From Flaccisagitta enflata (taxonomy: Eukaryota > Chaetognatha > Sagittoidea > Aphragmophora), in assembly GCA_965153355.1 (NCBI GenBank), contig OZ231127.1, positions 30,690,001-30,754,000 on the forward strand: DNA of 64,000 bases. The letters are read 5' to 3'. Below are positions 12,991-25,290 of this stretch, piece by piece. Under the pieces are notes generated by a model, which had not been told where the DNA came from, ran no database searches, and saw only the letters and a list, made by a program, of their open reading frames with translations. The translations under genes were made by a program, and so were the position numbers. How positions within the stretch are numbered: the first letter of the stretch is position 1; each line of letters opens with the position of its first letter.

Positions 12991-13709
12991 GTTTTACTCG
13001 CTTGCTACGTTACATTACACCCTGCTTTGTTTGTCCGTCCGTCAGTCCATCCGTTGGTTTGTCATGCTTTACTTTTTTTGTTTATACAGTCAGCGGACAA
13101 AATACTATAGGTATATATATCACTCCGTTGGTTTTGATCCAACCCACTGATGTTGAACAGAATGCTATAAACAACAACTGGTTGTGAAATTACAGCCAGC
13201 TGTTAAGTTACAAAGTTGGAAAAAATCTAACTTTCACTAAATAGAATAAGACCTGCAGATTCATAATCCTGATGAAACTCTGAAAAGTTTGATATGTCAC
13301 AACATATACTTTAATATGAAAATGAGAAATGTTTTATAATTATTTAATTAAATTATTATGCAATGTTAGAAAATATTTCTTACGAAAAGTGTTAAGTGTG
13401 ACACATCAAACTTCTCAGAATTTCAGCAGGATTATGAATCTGCAGGTCTCATTCTATTTGGTGAAAGTTGGATTTTTGCCAACTTTGTAACATAACAGCC
13501 AGCTGTAATTTCAAGAAACAGTTGTTGTTTATAGCATTCTGTTCAACATCAGGGGGTTGGATCAAAACCAACAGAGTGATATATATACCTATTGTGTTTT
13601 GTCCGCTGACTGTATATGGCTCACTGGTTCAGCCTAAATGATCAAGTGACCTTTTATATAGCCCCAGCCCACCCGCATGCGACTTGGGTAGCCATGTATA
13701 CAGCTTTTT
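12991..13709 (+). mobile_element. Decayed family A element carrying a nested palindromic MITE
   Basis: 5' part TTTTACTCGCTTGCTACG with (GTCC)n to about 13065, then the MITE 13085-13614, then the A 3' part GCCCCAGCCCACCCGCATGC and GACTTGGGTAGCCATGTATAC. The subterminal repeat GCATGCGACT is at 13677-13686. Confidence 0.75.
13085..13614. mobile_element. Palindromic Tc1/mariner-type MITE (530 bp)
   Basis: Ends TACAGTCAGCGGACAAAATA and its inverse (one mismatch); arms of about 240 bp remain alignable (CTGCAGATTCATAATCCTG against CAGGATTATGAATCTGCAG). TA duplications at 13083-13084 and 13615-13616. The end sequence and TA target are typical of Tc1/mariner MITEs. No transposase. Confidence 0.88.
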
Positions 13710-14143
13710 GTGTGTCACGCTTCATGAAAAGTGAAAAAAATGATCTACCAAAATTCTTTATAAAAACCCATTCAAGTGATGAATTTTAATATTTTAAAGC
13801 CAATACAAACGAAAGTAAACAAAACAATTGGAAGAGTGATGTTAATTATCTGGAATGAGTGTAGGTTGTTTCTGAGCATCCGGGGGCGCCTGAGAAAACT
13901 CGACTCTCCACCATGGTAGAAGTTGCATTGCCTCTGCTGTTGAATTGCATATGGTCACAAAGGTTGGGTGACATACCTAACTATCTGGTGCGCCATACCA
14001 AACCAATTTTGCCACACCGACTGCCCCTATGGGGTCCAAAACAGGGGTAGAAGGGTCTATTTTGGCCTGTCCCGATTCTGTCCCTGTAGGCAAAATGCAA
14101 GTTTAACCAATCAAAAAATGTCAAGCAGGGTCAAACCAAAGCT
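13710..14143. other. No gene seen
   Basis: Unassigned sequence before the triplicated unit. Confidence 0.5.
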
Positions 14144-16173
14144 TGTAAGCAATCAGTATCAATCCATTGATATATGTGGAAGGTTTGAACCTAATATTTC
14201 AACTGTAAGATGACAAAAAACACAGTACTCCCCCCATCATTTTTCAGTCATTTTTTGCTAAAAATGAGGTAAGTTGACAATTTTTTTTGTTAGCCTATCA
14301 TCAGTCAAACATTAAGCAATTTTTCTTTTTCCATTGCATTGACAACTAGTTACAGGACATTCCCTCCAATTTTCAAAGATTTTTTTCCATTCCGTTGATA
14401 AGAAATCAACATTCTTTGAGGCGTTACAATTCAGAGGGGCTCCATGTTGTAGCTGTCACACTTATGTCACACTATGATTCTTACTATGTCACAGCATAGT
14501 AATATGCTAAACGCTGAATTTTGTCTATATGATGGTTAGGTTGAAATTTCTGGGACTTGGCTCTAAAATTTTTGTTCTAATTTATTTGATTGGTCATAAG
14601 GAAATCTGGAAGTTGATCACTACCAAAATGAGTGGAATGAATTGTAACGCTCGCCGACCAAGTCTCATAGTTAATTCTTTGTTTCCACACAGCACTTTGC
14701 ACAGAAATGCGCGCATGTTTTGGTGCCTTAATTTTGTAAATTTCTTAAAATTCAAATTGGCATATCTCACCAACTAATCAAGCTAGCCCAATGAAATTTT
14801 GCATGGTTGCATGGTAAGCAATCAGTATTAATCCATTGATATATGTGGAAGGTTTGAACCTAATATTTCAACTGTAAGATGACAAAAAACAGCTTTGAAA
14901 CATAGTACTCCCCCCCTTCATTTTTCAGTCATTTTTTGCTAAAAATGAGGTAAGTTGACAATTTTTTTTGTTAGCCTATCATCAGTCAAACATTAAGCAA
15001 TTTTTCTTTTTCCATTGCATTGACAACTAGTTAAAGGACATTCCCTCCAATTTTCAAAGATTTTTTTTCATTCCGTTGATAAGAAATCAACATTCCTTGA
15101 AGCGTTACAATTCAGAGGGGCTCCATGTTGTAGCTGTCACACTTATGTCACACTATGATTCTTACTATGTCACTGCATAGTAATATGCTAAACACTGAAT
15201 TTGTCTATATGATGTGAAAGAGGTTGAAATTCTGCACATGCCTCTAAAATTTCAAGTCTTAACTCTTATTTGATTGGTCACAGTGAAATTCCAAAGTTGA
15301 TCACTACCAAAATGAGGAATGAATTGTAACGCTCGCCGACCAAGTCTCATAGTTAATTCTTTGTTTCCACACAGCACTTTGCACAGAAATGCGCGCATGT
15401 TTTGGTGCCTTAATTTTGTAAATTTCTTAAAATTCAAATTGGCATATCTCACCAACTAATCAAGCTAGCCCAATGAAATTTTGCATGGTTGCATGGTAAG
15501 CAATCAGTATTAATCCATTGATATATGTGGAAGGTTTGAACCTAATATTTCAACTGTAAGATGACAAAAAACAGCTTTGAAACATAGTACTCCCCCCCAT
15601 CATTTTTCAGTCATTTTTTGCTAAAAATGAGGTAAGTTGACAATTTTTTTTGTTAGCCTATCATCAGTCAAACATTAAGCAATTTTTCTTTTTCCATTGC
15701 ATTGACAACTAGTTAAAGGAAATTCCCTCCAATTTTCAAAGATTTTTTTTCATTCCGTTGATAAGAAATCAACATTCCTTGAAGCATTACAATTCAGAGG
15801 GGCTCCATGTTGTAGCTGTCACACTTATGTCACACTATGATTCTTACTATGTCACTGCATAGTAATATGCTAAACGCTGAATTTGTCTATATGATGTGAA
15901 AGAGGTTGAAATTCTGCACATGCCTCTAAAATTTCAAGTCTTAACTCTTATTTGATTGGTCACAGTGAAATTCCAAAGTTGATCACTACCAAAATGAGGA
16001 ATGAATTGTAACGCTCGCCGACCAAGTCTCATAGTTAATTCTTTGTTTCCACACAGCACTTTGCACAGAAATGCGCGCATGTTTTGGTGCCTTAATTTTG
16101 TAAATTTCTTAAAATTCAAATTGGCATATCTCACCAACTAATCAAGCTAGCCCAATGAAATTTTGCATGGTTG
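14144..16173 (+). repeat. Three-copy tandem repeat, unit ~680 bp
   Basis: Units begin GTAAGCAATCAGTAT at 14144, 14814 and 15496 and end TTTTGCATGGTTG. Units 2 and 3 share the insertion GTGAAAGAGGTTGAAATTCTG that unit 1 lacks, so they derive from a later duplication. A 67-codon minus-strand open frame is identical in units 2 and 3 but has no recognisable features and starts at a repeat-internal ATG; I do not call it a gene. Confidence 0.95.
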
Positions 16174-16860
16174 ATAACCAGATCAAGAAGTTCCTTCATC
16201 ATATTTCTGATGTGACTAAAAAAATGTCAATCAGTCCAACCAGACCAACCAGCCTACCAGATAAAAAAATGAAAAAATGGCCTAACTTCCAAAATAATTG
16301 TCCGATCTGGTTGAAATTTTCATGAAGCTTCCTTTAAAGGTTCCTTGTCACTGGCATCAAAACGAGCTTGGTGGGAAAAATTCTCCTCCAACAGCCCGCC
16401 CAGCCAAAAATGGTGCTTGTAGAGATTTTTTCAAAAAACTAAAATTTCTTGAAAAAAATCTCAAAAACATGATCCCACATGATTGCTTGAACGTTTTCAT
16501 CAAAAATTTTGCTCTCATACTGATTGCCTTATTGTATTTAGCTAAATATGTTAGTAAAAAAATTGATAATAATGTCTTTTTAGGCCTATTTGTATACAAA
16601 ATGAGCTTGAATAAGAAAATCCAAGTATGGATTCATATACAATAATAGGTAAGCTACATGGTGATGTACAGTTTTGTTTAATTCTAAAACATTTAATATT
16701 GACGAATTTCACTCTGTCTGCGCTCCCCATAACGTGACACCAGCCTGTAATAGGTCAAGAAAACACACCAAGGCACTGACAGGCCCTCTCAGTCATGTAA
16801 GTTCTTTCAAAAACTGCAATGCAGCTTTTTTTCTTAATCCGCAAGATGGCAAAAAGTTTT
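16174..16860. other. No gene seen
   Basis: AT-rich sequence with overlapping open frames of 68-115 codons without recognisable domains. Confidence 0.5.
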
Positions 16861-19800
16861 ATTGTTGTGAATTGCGTTAAGCAATTCACTATAACTCCAC
16901 AAAATGTTTTTCTTCTTTTTCCTTTTTTTTCCTTTTTCCTTTTTTTTCCTTCCGATCTCTTTAAAAATAGGGTTTGTTTTTCACTGTCTTTCCCTTGTTT
17001 TTCCCTTGTCTAACCTTATATGAAAACGGCTTCTGTTTCTTTGTCCTTCCCTTGTCTTTCCCCATATGAAAATGGCTTCTGTTTCTCTGTTCCCCTCTTG
17101 TCTTTCCCTATATGAATATGGGTAATGTTTTTCTATTCTTCCCTTGTCTTTCCCTATGTCAATATGGGTAATGTTTTTCTGTTCTTCCCTTGTCTTTCCC
17201 TATGTTAATATGGGTAATGTTTTTCTATTCTTCCCTTGTCTTTCCCTATGTGAATATGGGTAATGTTTTTCTGTTCTTCCCTTGTCTTTCCCTATGTGAA
17301 TATGGGTAATGTTTTTCAGTTCTTCCCTTGTCTTTCCCTATACAAATATGGATAATGTTTTTTAATTTTTCCCTTGAATATGGGTAACAATTTTCAGTTC
17401 TTCCCTTGTCTTTCTATATATCAATATGGCTTTTGTTTCTCTGTTCTTCTTTTGTCTTTCCCTATGTGAATATGAGTAATGTTTTTCTGTTCTTCCCTTG
17501 TCTTTTCCTATGTGAATATGCGTTATGTTTTTCAGTTCTTCCCTTGACTTTCCCTATGTGAATATGGGTAATGTTTTCCAGTTCTTCCCTTGTCTTTCCC
17601 TACGACAATATGGGTAATGTTTTTCTGGTCTTCCCTTGTCTTTCCCTATGTGACTATGGGTGATGTTTTTTTTTTTCCTTTCTTTTCTTCATATGTAGGG
17701 GTAATTTTCAACTCATTCCTTGTCTTTCCCTATATGAATATGGGTAATGTTTTCCAGTTCTTCCCTTGTCTTTCCCTACATCAATATGGCTTTTGTTTCC
17801 CTGTTCCTCCCTTGTCTTTCCCTATACAAATATGGGTAATGTTTTTTCAGTTCTTCCCTTGTCTTTCCCTATATGAATATGGGTAATGTTTTTCAGTTCT
17901 TCCCTTGTCTTTTTCTATATGAATATGGGTAATGTTTTTCAGTTCTTCCCCTGTCTTTCCCTATGTGAATATGGGTAATGTTCTGTTCGTCCCTTGTCTT
18001 TCCCTATACAAATATGGGTAATGTTTTTCAATTCTTCCCTTGAATATGGGTAATGATTTTCAGTTCTTCCTTTGTCTTTTCCTATATCAATCTGGCTTTT
18101 GTTTCTCTGTTCTTCCCTTGTCTTTCCCTTTATGAATATCCCCATATCAATATGGCTTTTGTTTCTTTGTCCTTCCCTTGTCTTTCCTTATATGGAAATG
18201 GGTAAAGTTTTTCAGTTTTTCCCTTGTCTTTCCTTATATATATAGGGGTAATGTTTTTCAACTCTTTCTTTGTCCTTCTCTTTATAAATATGGGTAATGT
18301 TTTCCAGTTCTTCCCTTGTCTTTCCCTACATCAATATGGCTTTTGTTTCTCTGTCCCTCCCTTGTCTTTCCCTATACAAATATGGGTAGTGTTTTTCAGT
18401 TCTTCCCTTGTCTTTCCCTATATGAATATGGGTATTGTTTTTCAGTGCTTCCCTTGTCTTTCCTTATATGAATATGGGTAATGTTTTTCACTTTGTTCCT
18501 TGTCTTTCCATATATGAATTGAAATGGGTAATGTTTTTCACTTCTTCCCTTGTCTTTCCCTATATGAATATGGGTAATCTTTTTCAACTCTCCATTGTCT
18601 CTCCCTGTATCAATTTGGCTTTTGTGTCTCTGTTCTTCCCTTGTCTTTCCCAAAATGAATAGGGTAATGTTTTTTAGTTCTTCCCTTCTTTTTCCCTATA
18701 TCAACAACGCTTTTGTTTCTCTGTTCTTCCCTCATCTTTCCTTATTGTGAATTGCGTTAAGCAATTCACTATAACTCCACAAAATGTTTTTCTTCTTTTT
18801 TTTTTTCTTTTTTTTTCCTTTTTTTTCCTTTTTTTTCCTTCCACTCTCTTTGAAAACAGGGTTTTGTTTTTCACTGTCTTTCCCTTGTCCTTCCCTTGTC
18901 TTACCCTAAATGAAAACGGCTTCTGTTTCTTTGTCCTTCCCTTGTCTTTCCCCATATGAAAATGGCTTTTTTTTCTCTGTTCCCCTCTTGTCTTTCTCTA
19001 TATGAATATAGGTAATGTTTTTTATTCTTCCTTGTCTTTCCCTATGTGAATATGGGTAATGTTTTTCTGTTCTTCCTTGTCTTTCCCTTGTTAATAATGG
19101 GTAATGTTTTTTCATTCTTCCTTTGTCTTTCCCTATGTGAATATGGGTAATGTTTTTCAGTTCTTCCTTGTCTTCCTATACGAATATGGGTAATGTTTTT
19201 TAGTTCTTCCCTTGTCTTTCCCTATATCAATATGGCTTTTGTTTCTCTGTTCTTCCCTTGTCTTTCCCTATATGAATATGGGTAATGTTTTTTAGTTCTT
19301 CCCTTGTCTTTCCCTATATCAATATGGTTTTTTTTTCTCTGTTCTTCCCTTGTCTTTCCCTATATGAATATGGGAAATGTTTTTCAGTTCTTCCCTTGTC
19401 TTTCCCTGTATGAATATGGATAATGTTTTTCAGTTCTTCCATTGTCTTCCCTTACATCAATATGGCTTTTGTTTCTCTCTTCCCTTGTCTTTTCCCTATC
19501 TGAATATGGGTAATGTTTTAGTTCTTCCTTGTCTTCCCTTACATCAAATATGGTTGTCTTTTCCTTCATATGAATATGGGTAATGTTTTTCAATTCTTCC
19601 CTTGTCTTTCCCTATATCAATATGGCTTTGTTTCTCTGTTCTTCCCTTTGTCTTTCCTATATGAAATGGGTAATGTTTTTCAGTTCTTCCCTTGTCTTTC
19701 CCTGTATGAATATGGATAATGTTTTTCAGTTCTTCCCTTGTTTTCCCTTACATCAATATGGCTTTTGTTTCTCAGTTCTTTCCTTGTCTTTCCCTATGTG

Positions 19801-20860
19801 AATATAGGTAATGTTTTTCAGTTTTTCCCTAGTCTTCCCCAACATCAATATGGCTTTTGTTTCTCTGTTCTTCCCTTGCCTTCCCCCACATCAATATGGC
19901 TTTTGTTTCTCTGTTCTTCCCTTGTCTTTCCCCATGTGAATATGGGTAATGTTTTTCAACTTTTCCTTTAACTTTCCATATATCAATATGGCTTTTGTTT
20001 CTCTGCTCATCCCTTGTCTTTCCCTGTATGAATATACTATGCGAATTAAAAAAAAAGATGCACCTTTGTATTTGCTGATAAAACTGACTTAAAAAGTACA
20101 AAAAAAATTTTACAGAAAGAGTGATTTTGAAGATTTTCAAATTATCTTTCATTCTAGACCAATCCCAGATCTGTATCTTTAATGGTTTAGGAGCTAGAGC
20201 TCTTTAAAGTGAGACACCATTTTGCTGAATTGCATCTTTTTCAAAGGGACTGCAAAAACAAATTTGGCAACATTTTTACTCAAACTAATGCCATTTCCAA
20301 ACGAAAAAAGATAGAGATACCAGATTGGCGCCAAATGAAAGAGGTTTTCAAGAGCTTCAAAATGGTCAAAGATTTTAGTTAGTTTTTGTGATTTTCAATG
20401 GCGCAATCAATCATTCAAAAGTGCGTCTTTTTTTTTAATTCATATAGTAGGTAATGTTTTTCAGTTCTTCCCTTGTCTTCCCTTGTCTTCCCCTACATCA
20501 ATATGGTTTTTGTTTCTCTGTTCATCCCTTGTCTTTCCATGTATGAATATGGGTAATGTTTTGTAAATCTTCCCCTATCTCCCCGTTTATCATTATGGCT
20601 TTAGTTTCTCTATCCTTCCCTTGTCTTTCCCTGTATGAATATGGGTAATGTTTTTCCAGTTTTTTCCTTATCTCTCCCTGTATGAATATGGGTAATGTTT
20701 TTCAGTTCTTCCTTTGTCTTTCCCTACATCAATATGGCTTTTGTTTCACTCTTCTTCCCTTGTCTTTCCCTTTATGAATATGGGTAATGTTTTTCAGTTC
20801 TTCTCTTGTCTTTCCCTGTATGAATATGGCTTTTGTTTCTCTATTATTTCTTCATCCTAT
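16861..20860. repeat. Degenerate ~45-60-bp minisatellite array (4 kb)
   Basis: Units combine CTTCCCTTGTCTTTCCCTAT, (R)TGAATATGGGTAATG and TTTTTCAGTT, with a second unit type ATCAATATGGCTTTTGTTTC. A leading block with TGAATTGCGTTAAGCAATTC (palindromic) and CACTATAACTCCAC at 16865-17140 recurs at 18748-19020, showing a higher-order period of about 1.88 kb. Interrupted by a MITE at 20037-20447. Confidence 0.93.
20037..20447. mobile_element. TA-flanked TIR MITE inserted in the minisatellite
   Basis: Ends CTATGCGAATTAAAAAAAAA (continuing GATGCACCTTTG) and the inverse CTATATGAATTAAAAAAAAA (GACGCACTTTTG). TA at 20035-20036 and 20448-20449; removing the element plus one TA restores the array variant GAATATAGGTAATG seen at about 19006. 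Related to 61930-62563 through the shared core CATTCTAGACCAATCCCA. Confidence 0.9.
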
Positions 20861-21252
20861 GTTCTCACTTCTTTTTTTAGCATTACAAAATAGAATTTAA
20901 GTATTTCCACTAAACATGTTGTAAATTGCACCTGCAATTCACATGTTTGGCGACAGCCACTGGTTTTTATTGTTTTCATAGTTTTCAGCATGGGCTATAT
21001 AAATCCCATTCAAACTCTGAAAGGCGTACCGGACAAAGACGAAGATGAGAATTGGTTGGAATACAGAAGTTCTAGCCATGGATATTAGATAATGTGTACC
21101 AAAGAGAAAGTCAAAGATCAGATTTGTTAAAGTGATAATGTGCCAAAGTCTATACGAGGTCATGTCCGTCCGTTAATCAGTCCGTCGGTCATGTGCACTA
21201 ATTATCAATGCTTATTAGCACCTTATTAGCAGCGATTTCGCGCAATCCGAAT

Positions 21253-21332
21253 TTCACTACCTACCTACCTACCTACCTACCTACCTACCTACCTACCTAC
21301 CTACCTACCTACCTACCTACCTACCTACCTAT
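21253..21332. repeat. (CTAC)n microsatellite between family A fragments
   Basis: CCTACCTA run of about 80 bp. Flanks show GTCCGTCCGTTAATCAGTCC (about 21165) and GTGTCGCGTAGCAGGC (about 21398), remnants of a family A copy. Confidence 0.9.
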
Positions 21333-21582
21333 CTACCGATGGATGGCCGACGACCTGCTTACCTACCGACCTAACATCGGACACACCATTTTTGAGTGTC
21401 GCGTAGCAGGCAACTTAAAACTGGAGCCTTTTAGTCTGCCTCTTTAATTCTCACAAGGAAAAAACGGTAATTTCAAAGAACCAAATTTGAGAAGAAAAAA
21501 AAAGAATAAAAAGAGAAAAGTCAATAAAAATCATTAATCGAAGAATAAAATCTGTAGAGAATAGAAAGCCATTAAATGGAGG

Positions 21583-21980
<398 letters not shown>

Positions 21981-22346
21981 AAAAAGAGGGAACGTTGCTA
22001 AGCTTATAGAAAAACAAAACAAAGAGAGAAAATGAGGCGAAACAAACAGAAACATTTGTGGCACCACCTTTAAAAAGTCATTTCGAGGCAGTTTTCTAGA
22101 AAGCACAACTTCACATCTAAAGTGTCGCAGAACTTTCTAAAAATAAACCCAAACTTGTTGAGTTGGAAGAAAATTACTCTTCATCCTTTTTCGTTTTTTT
22201 TTCTTTCCTTTCTTTTCTTGTTTTGCTTCCTTTCTTTCCTTTTTCCCCTCCCTCCATTTTGATTTATCGCTATCTTTCACCCTTCCTCAACCCAACTATA
22301 GCTATACTTGCACAACAAGTAGCTACACAGAATTACGCCACAAGCA

Positions 22347-22401
<55 letters not shown>
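22347..22401. repeat. (CT)n microsatellite
   Basis: About 27 perfect CT units. Confidence 0.97.
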
Positions 22402-22404
<3 letters not shown>

Positions 22405-22594
22405 TCATCAGTCTTATCACCCGCTGATACCCTTAGTCACGTTCCCATCGCGCACTCGCCTTGAACTCCTTTCTTTCTCAGTTTTTGTCGTGTACAAGCG
22501 ACTCTACACGTTGCTCTGTCAGTCCGTCCCTCCGTCTCTCCATTCCTCCGTAATATTGCTACATTTTCTGACTTATTAGTCTATTCTAAGGTAA

Positions 22595-22740
22595 GGACAA
22601 AGGAAGGAAGGGAGGAAGGGAGGAAGGAAGGAAGGGAGGGAGGAAGGCAGGAAGGGAGAAAGGGAGGAAGGAAGGAAGGTAAGAGAGAAGGGCGGCAGGG
22701 AGGCAGGGAGGAGGGAAGAAAGGAAGGAAGGAAGGGAGGA
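22595..22740. repeat. (GGAA/GGGA)n purine tract
   Basis: Degenerate AGGAAGG and GGGAGG units, just after a family A 5' remnant (GTACAAGCGACTCTACACG, about 22492). Confidence 0.9.
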
Positions 22741-22800
22741 GTATGTAATCGTTTATGTAATTGTAAAACGGAGCACGCTACTGTTGGTCTGTACTGGTGG

Positions 22801-22975
22801 TTTAGTCGTGGACTCGCGATTCTATAAGACTTCGGTATGTTGGTCTGTCCCTGTTTAATGCTTGAATTGAGTCAAAAAGTTAGAAAGTGTAAAAACGTGA
22901 TTGTGTGTATTGTCTATATAGAGTGGGGGTCGTACGCCCCTGCCCAACCGTTCGTGACGAATTGACAATATTGTA
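22801..22975 (+). mobile_element. Decayed family A element
   Basis: TTTAGTCGTGGACTCGCGAT hairpin remnant, GTTGGTCTGTCC, AAAAAGTTAGAAAGTG and CGCCCCTGCCCAACCGTTCG in family order; the 3' end is lost. Confidence 0.55.
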
Positions 22976-23002
22976 ACCCCGGGTTACTCGTTTTCCTTTT
23001 CT

Positions 23003-23004
<2 letters not shown>

Positions 23005-23040
<36 letters not shown>
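23005..23040. repeat. (CT)n microsatellite
   Basis: Short perfect CT run. Confidence 0.95.
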
Positions 23041-23043
<3 letters not shown>

Positions 23044-23343
23044 TTTTTTTGTTAAACATCATTTAATCTTTTAACGAGATTCAAGATTAAAGGACAGATT
23101 TTCGTCACAGAAAAAAGTCGTTGTTCCTGTTAAGGGAGACTGGGGAGTGGAGACACAAAAAGAAAGAAGAAAAAAAAAAGAAGGTCAAACTGAATTTGTT
23201 TGAAAATAAAACGACTAGGGAGCTCCATAGGCAGAGGCAGGGGGCAAGATGGTTGTAAAAATGGGTGACCAATGATGTTATTTTGGGACATTTATTTAGA
23301 CATTAATGATATCAGTTAATGCCCCACCTCAGTTTTCAAGGAC

Positions 23344-23531
23344 AACAAGGCCGGATACACGGCTACCCCGGACGAGTGCAGGTGGGCAGGGGCTTTATTT
23401 TCGGTCAATAGACCATTTGGGCAGAGCAGAGAGGTCAAAGAAAAAAAACAAACAAAAAAAAGTATGAGTGGGATGGACCAACCGACCGGACGGATGGACG
23501 GATAAAGTGGGAAGTTTAGTCGCGTAGCGAC
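23344..23531 (-). mobile_element. Family A element
   Basis: AACAAGGCCGGATACACGGC at the 3' end, GGTGGGCAGGGGC, a GACC tract, and TAGTCGCGTAGCGACAG at the 5' end. Confidence 0.8.
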
Positions 23532-23544
23532 AGTCACAACAGCT

Positions 23545-24900
23545 AATATAAAACACCGATTTTATCACTGAACCTCTTAGATCCCCGTCTTTCTCTGATC
23601 ACAAGTTTCTCTTGCAAACTCAATTTCAATCATGAACATCCCATTCAATTTTACAGAAAAGACGCGAAATGAGTCATCATATGAAAACATACGAGGTTTT
23701 ATTGCTTTTGTCCATCTACACTACTACTTTATTCGCGTATGGGTTGGCTGAGGCAGTGTTGAATAGGGCTCATGGAACAACGTGGAAACTGATGGTGATA
23801 CAAATAATGCTTAGTTCTCCCAACAAACCAACAGTCTAACAGAAATTAGAAAGACGAGAAAACTTTTGTACAATCAAACAATGTTTTCTTCAATTTGACA
23901 AAAACTCCCTGTAACAAAATATGTTTTTAGTTCTTTGAAGTTTGTTAGTGCAGTTTTTAGCTGAAGTAGAGCTGCATAGTATCAGCGACTAAAAACTTTG
24001 AACGTGTATAAAACCAGAAACCGTGAAGTGTATAGCCATGGGAGAGAGAAAGAGAGAAAAAGACAATAAAATTCATGAGATTCATATTTGACACGCCGCT
24101 CGCACATTCAAAGCATAAAAACTGAAAATACGTCATCCAATATTTCGTGGTTTTCGAATAGAGCCCCCGGTTGAAAGACAACAAGGCAAGAAACATCGCG
24201 TCGCAATGGCACCCAAGTTTCGAGTACATGGACTTCAAATCTAAGCTGCGCGCTGCGACAATGGCACAGTTTCAACCAGTTTCTGCCAAATTGTTTGGGA
24301 TTTGATTACGTCCGGAAAAAAGGTCCTTTGTGGAATATGAAGATAAAATGACGGTTTGACCGACCAGCATTACGAGTTATAGAAAACAAACGCCTTAAAG
24401 TAGGTAAACGCCCTAATTCTTTGCGGCGCGAAAATGTTGCTAGAGAGCAGAAAAACAGAATGGAACCATTTTGGATCTTCCCTTGCAAAGACCGTAAAAC
24501 AGTTAAAAATGTTTATATGAACCAAGGAAAATATGATTATGATAGCTGACGACGCGAGCTGTCAATTGGTGTAAGTTTTGAATGCCAACTATGAGAACAA
24601 GATCTTTTTTTTCCTCTTTTATTACTTTCCTGACTTGTTACGGCGCTATGAAAATATGAACTTTGATGTATATGGGCTCAAAAGATGCAGTTTTGTTTTT
24701 TCTTTCGAATGAGACCTTTCCGAAACTTGAGATCAGCCCCACGCGGCCTCACGAATGATATTAAGAAGACTCTATCTGCTCGATTTTGTGTAGTTTTCTA
24801 TCGCGTTGTTTGGTTAACCGCATAAGCTACTTCACTTCACATGAATAAAAAAATAAACTATGCATAAACGTATACACTATCGATTAGACACTTTGAATCA
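23545..24900. other. No gene seen
   Basis: AT-rich sequence with short open frames (60-93 codons) lacking recognisable features. Confidence 0.5.
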
Positions 24901-24905
24901 TTAAT

Positions 24906-24906
<1 letters not shown>

Positions 24907-24963
<57 letters not shown>
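24907..24963. repeat. (TA)n microsatellite
   Basis: Perfect alternating TA of about 57 bp. Confidence 0.97.
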
Positions 24964-24967
<4 letters not shown>

Positions 24968-25029
24968 AGAAAATGTATATCCGTCCGTCTATTAAGTATG
25001 TGTGTTTTTGTCTCTTTTGCGTGCTTTTG

Positions 25030-25290
25030 GCTTTTTGCTCATTTTTCTCAAAATACGTCATCTTCAAATTTCTTCATTTTTTCCTCAAATGTTGCCCTGG
25101 CAGGAGGACCTTGGGGAAAAAAAAAAGGATACTCCTCTTCAAAACATGGAAAAACAGGGATGAAATTTTTGTGCGTTAAAGTTGCTAATTTCACAACCAT
25201 TTGAAAACCCCTTCTTTCAATGTTGTTAATGTTGCTGAATTTACCAACTTTCAAATGTGCTAAAGTTGCTAATTTTAACAACATTTCCGT
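25030..25290 (+). repeat. Dispersed repeat E, copy 1
   Basis: Shares ATTTTTTCCTCAAATG, GAGTATCC-type and GTTGCTAATTTCACAACCAT blocks with the inverted copy at 29690-29948. Contains internal AAAGTTGCTAAT repeats. A 150-codon minus-strand open frame crosses it; half of that frame is this repeat and no domain is recognisable. Confidence 0.8.

Noticed and set aside
15252-16137. Identical 67-codon open frames in two tandem units
   Set aside because: Identity is explained by the recent duplication; unit 1 does not keep the frame, and there are no protein features.
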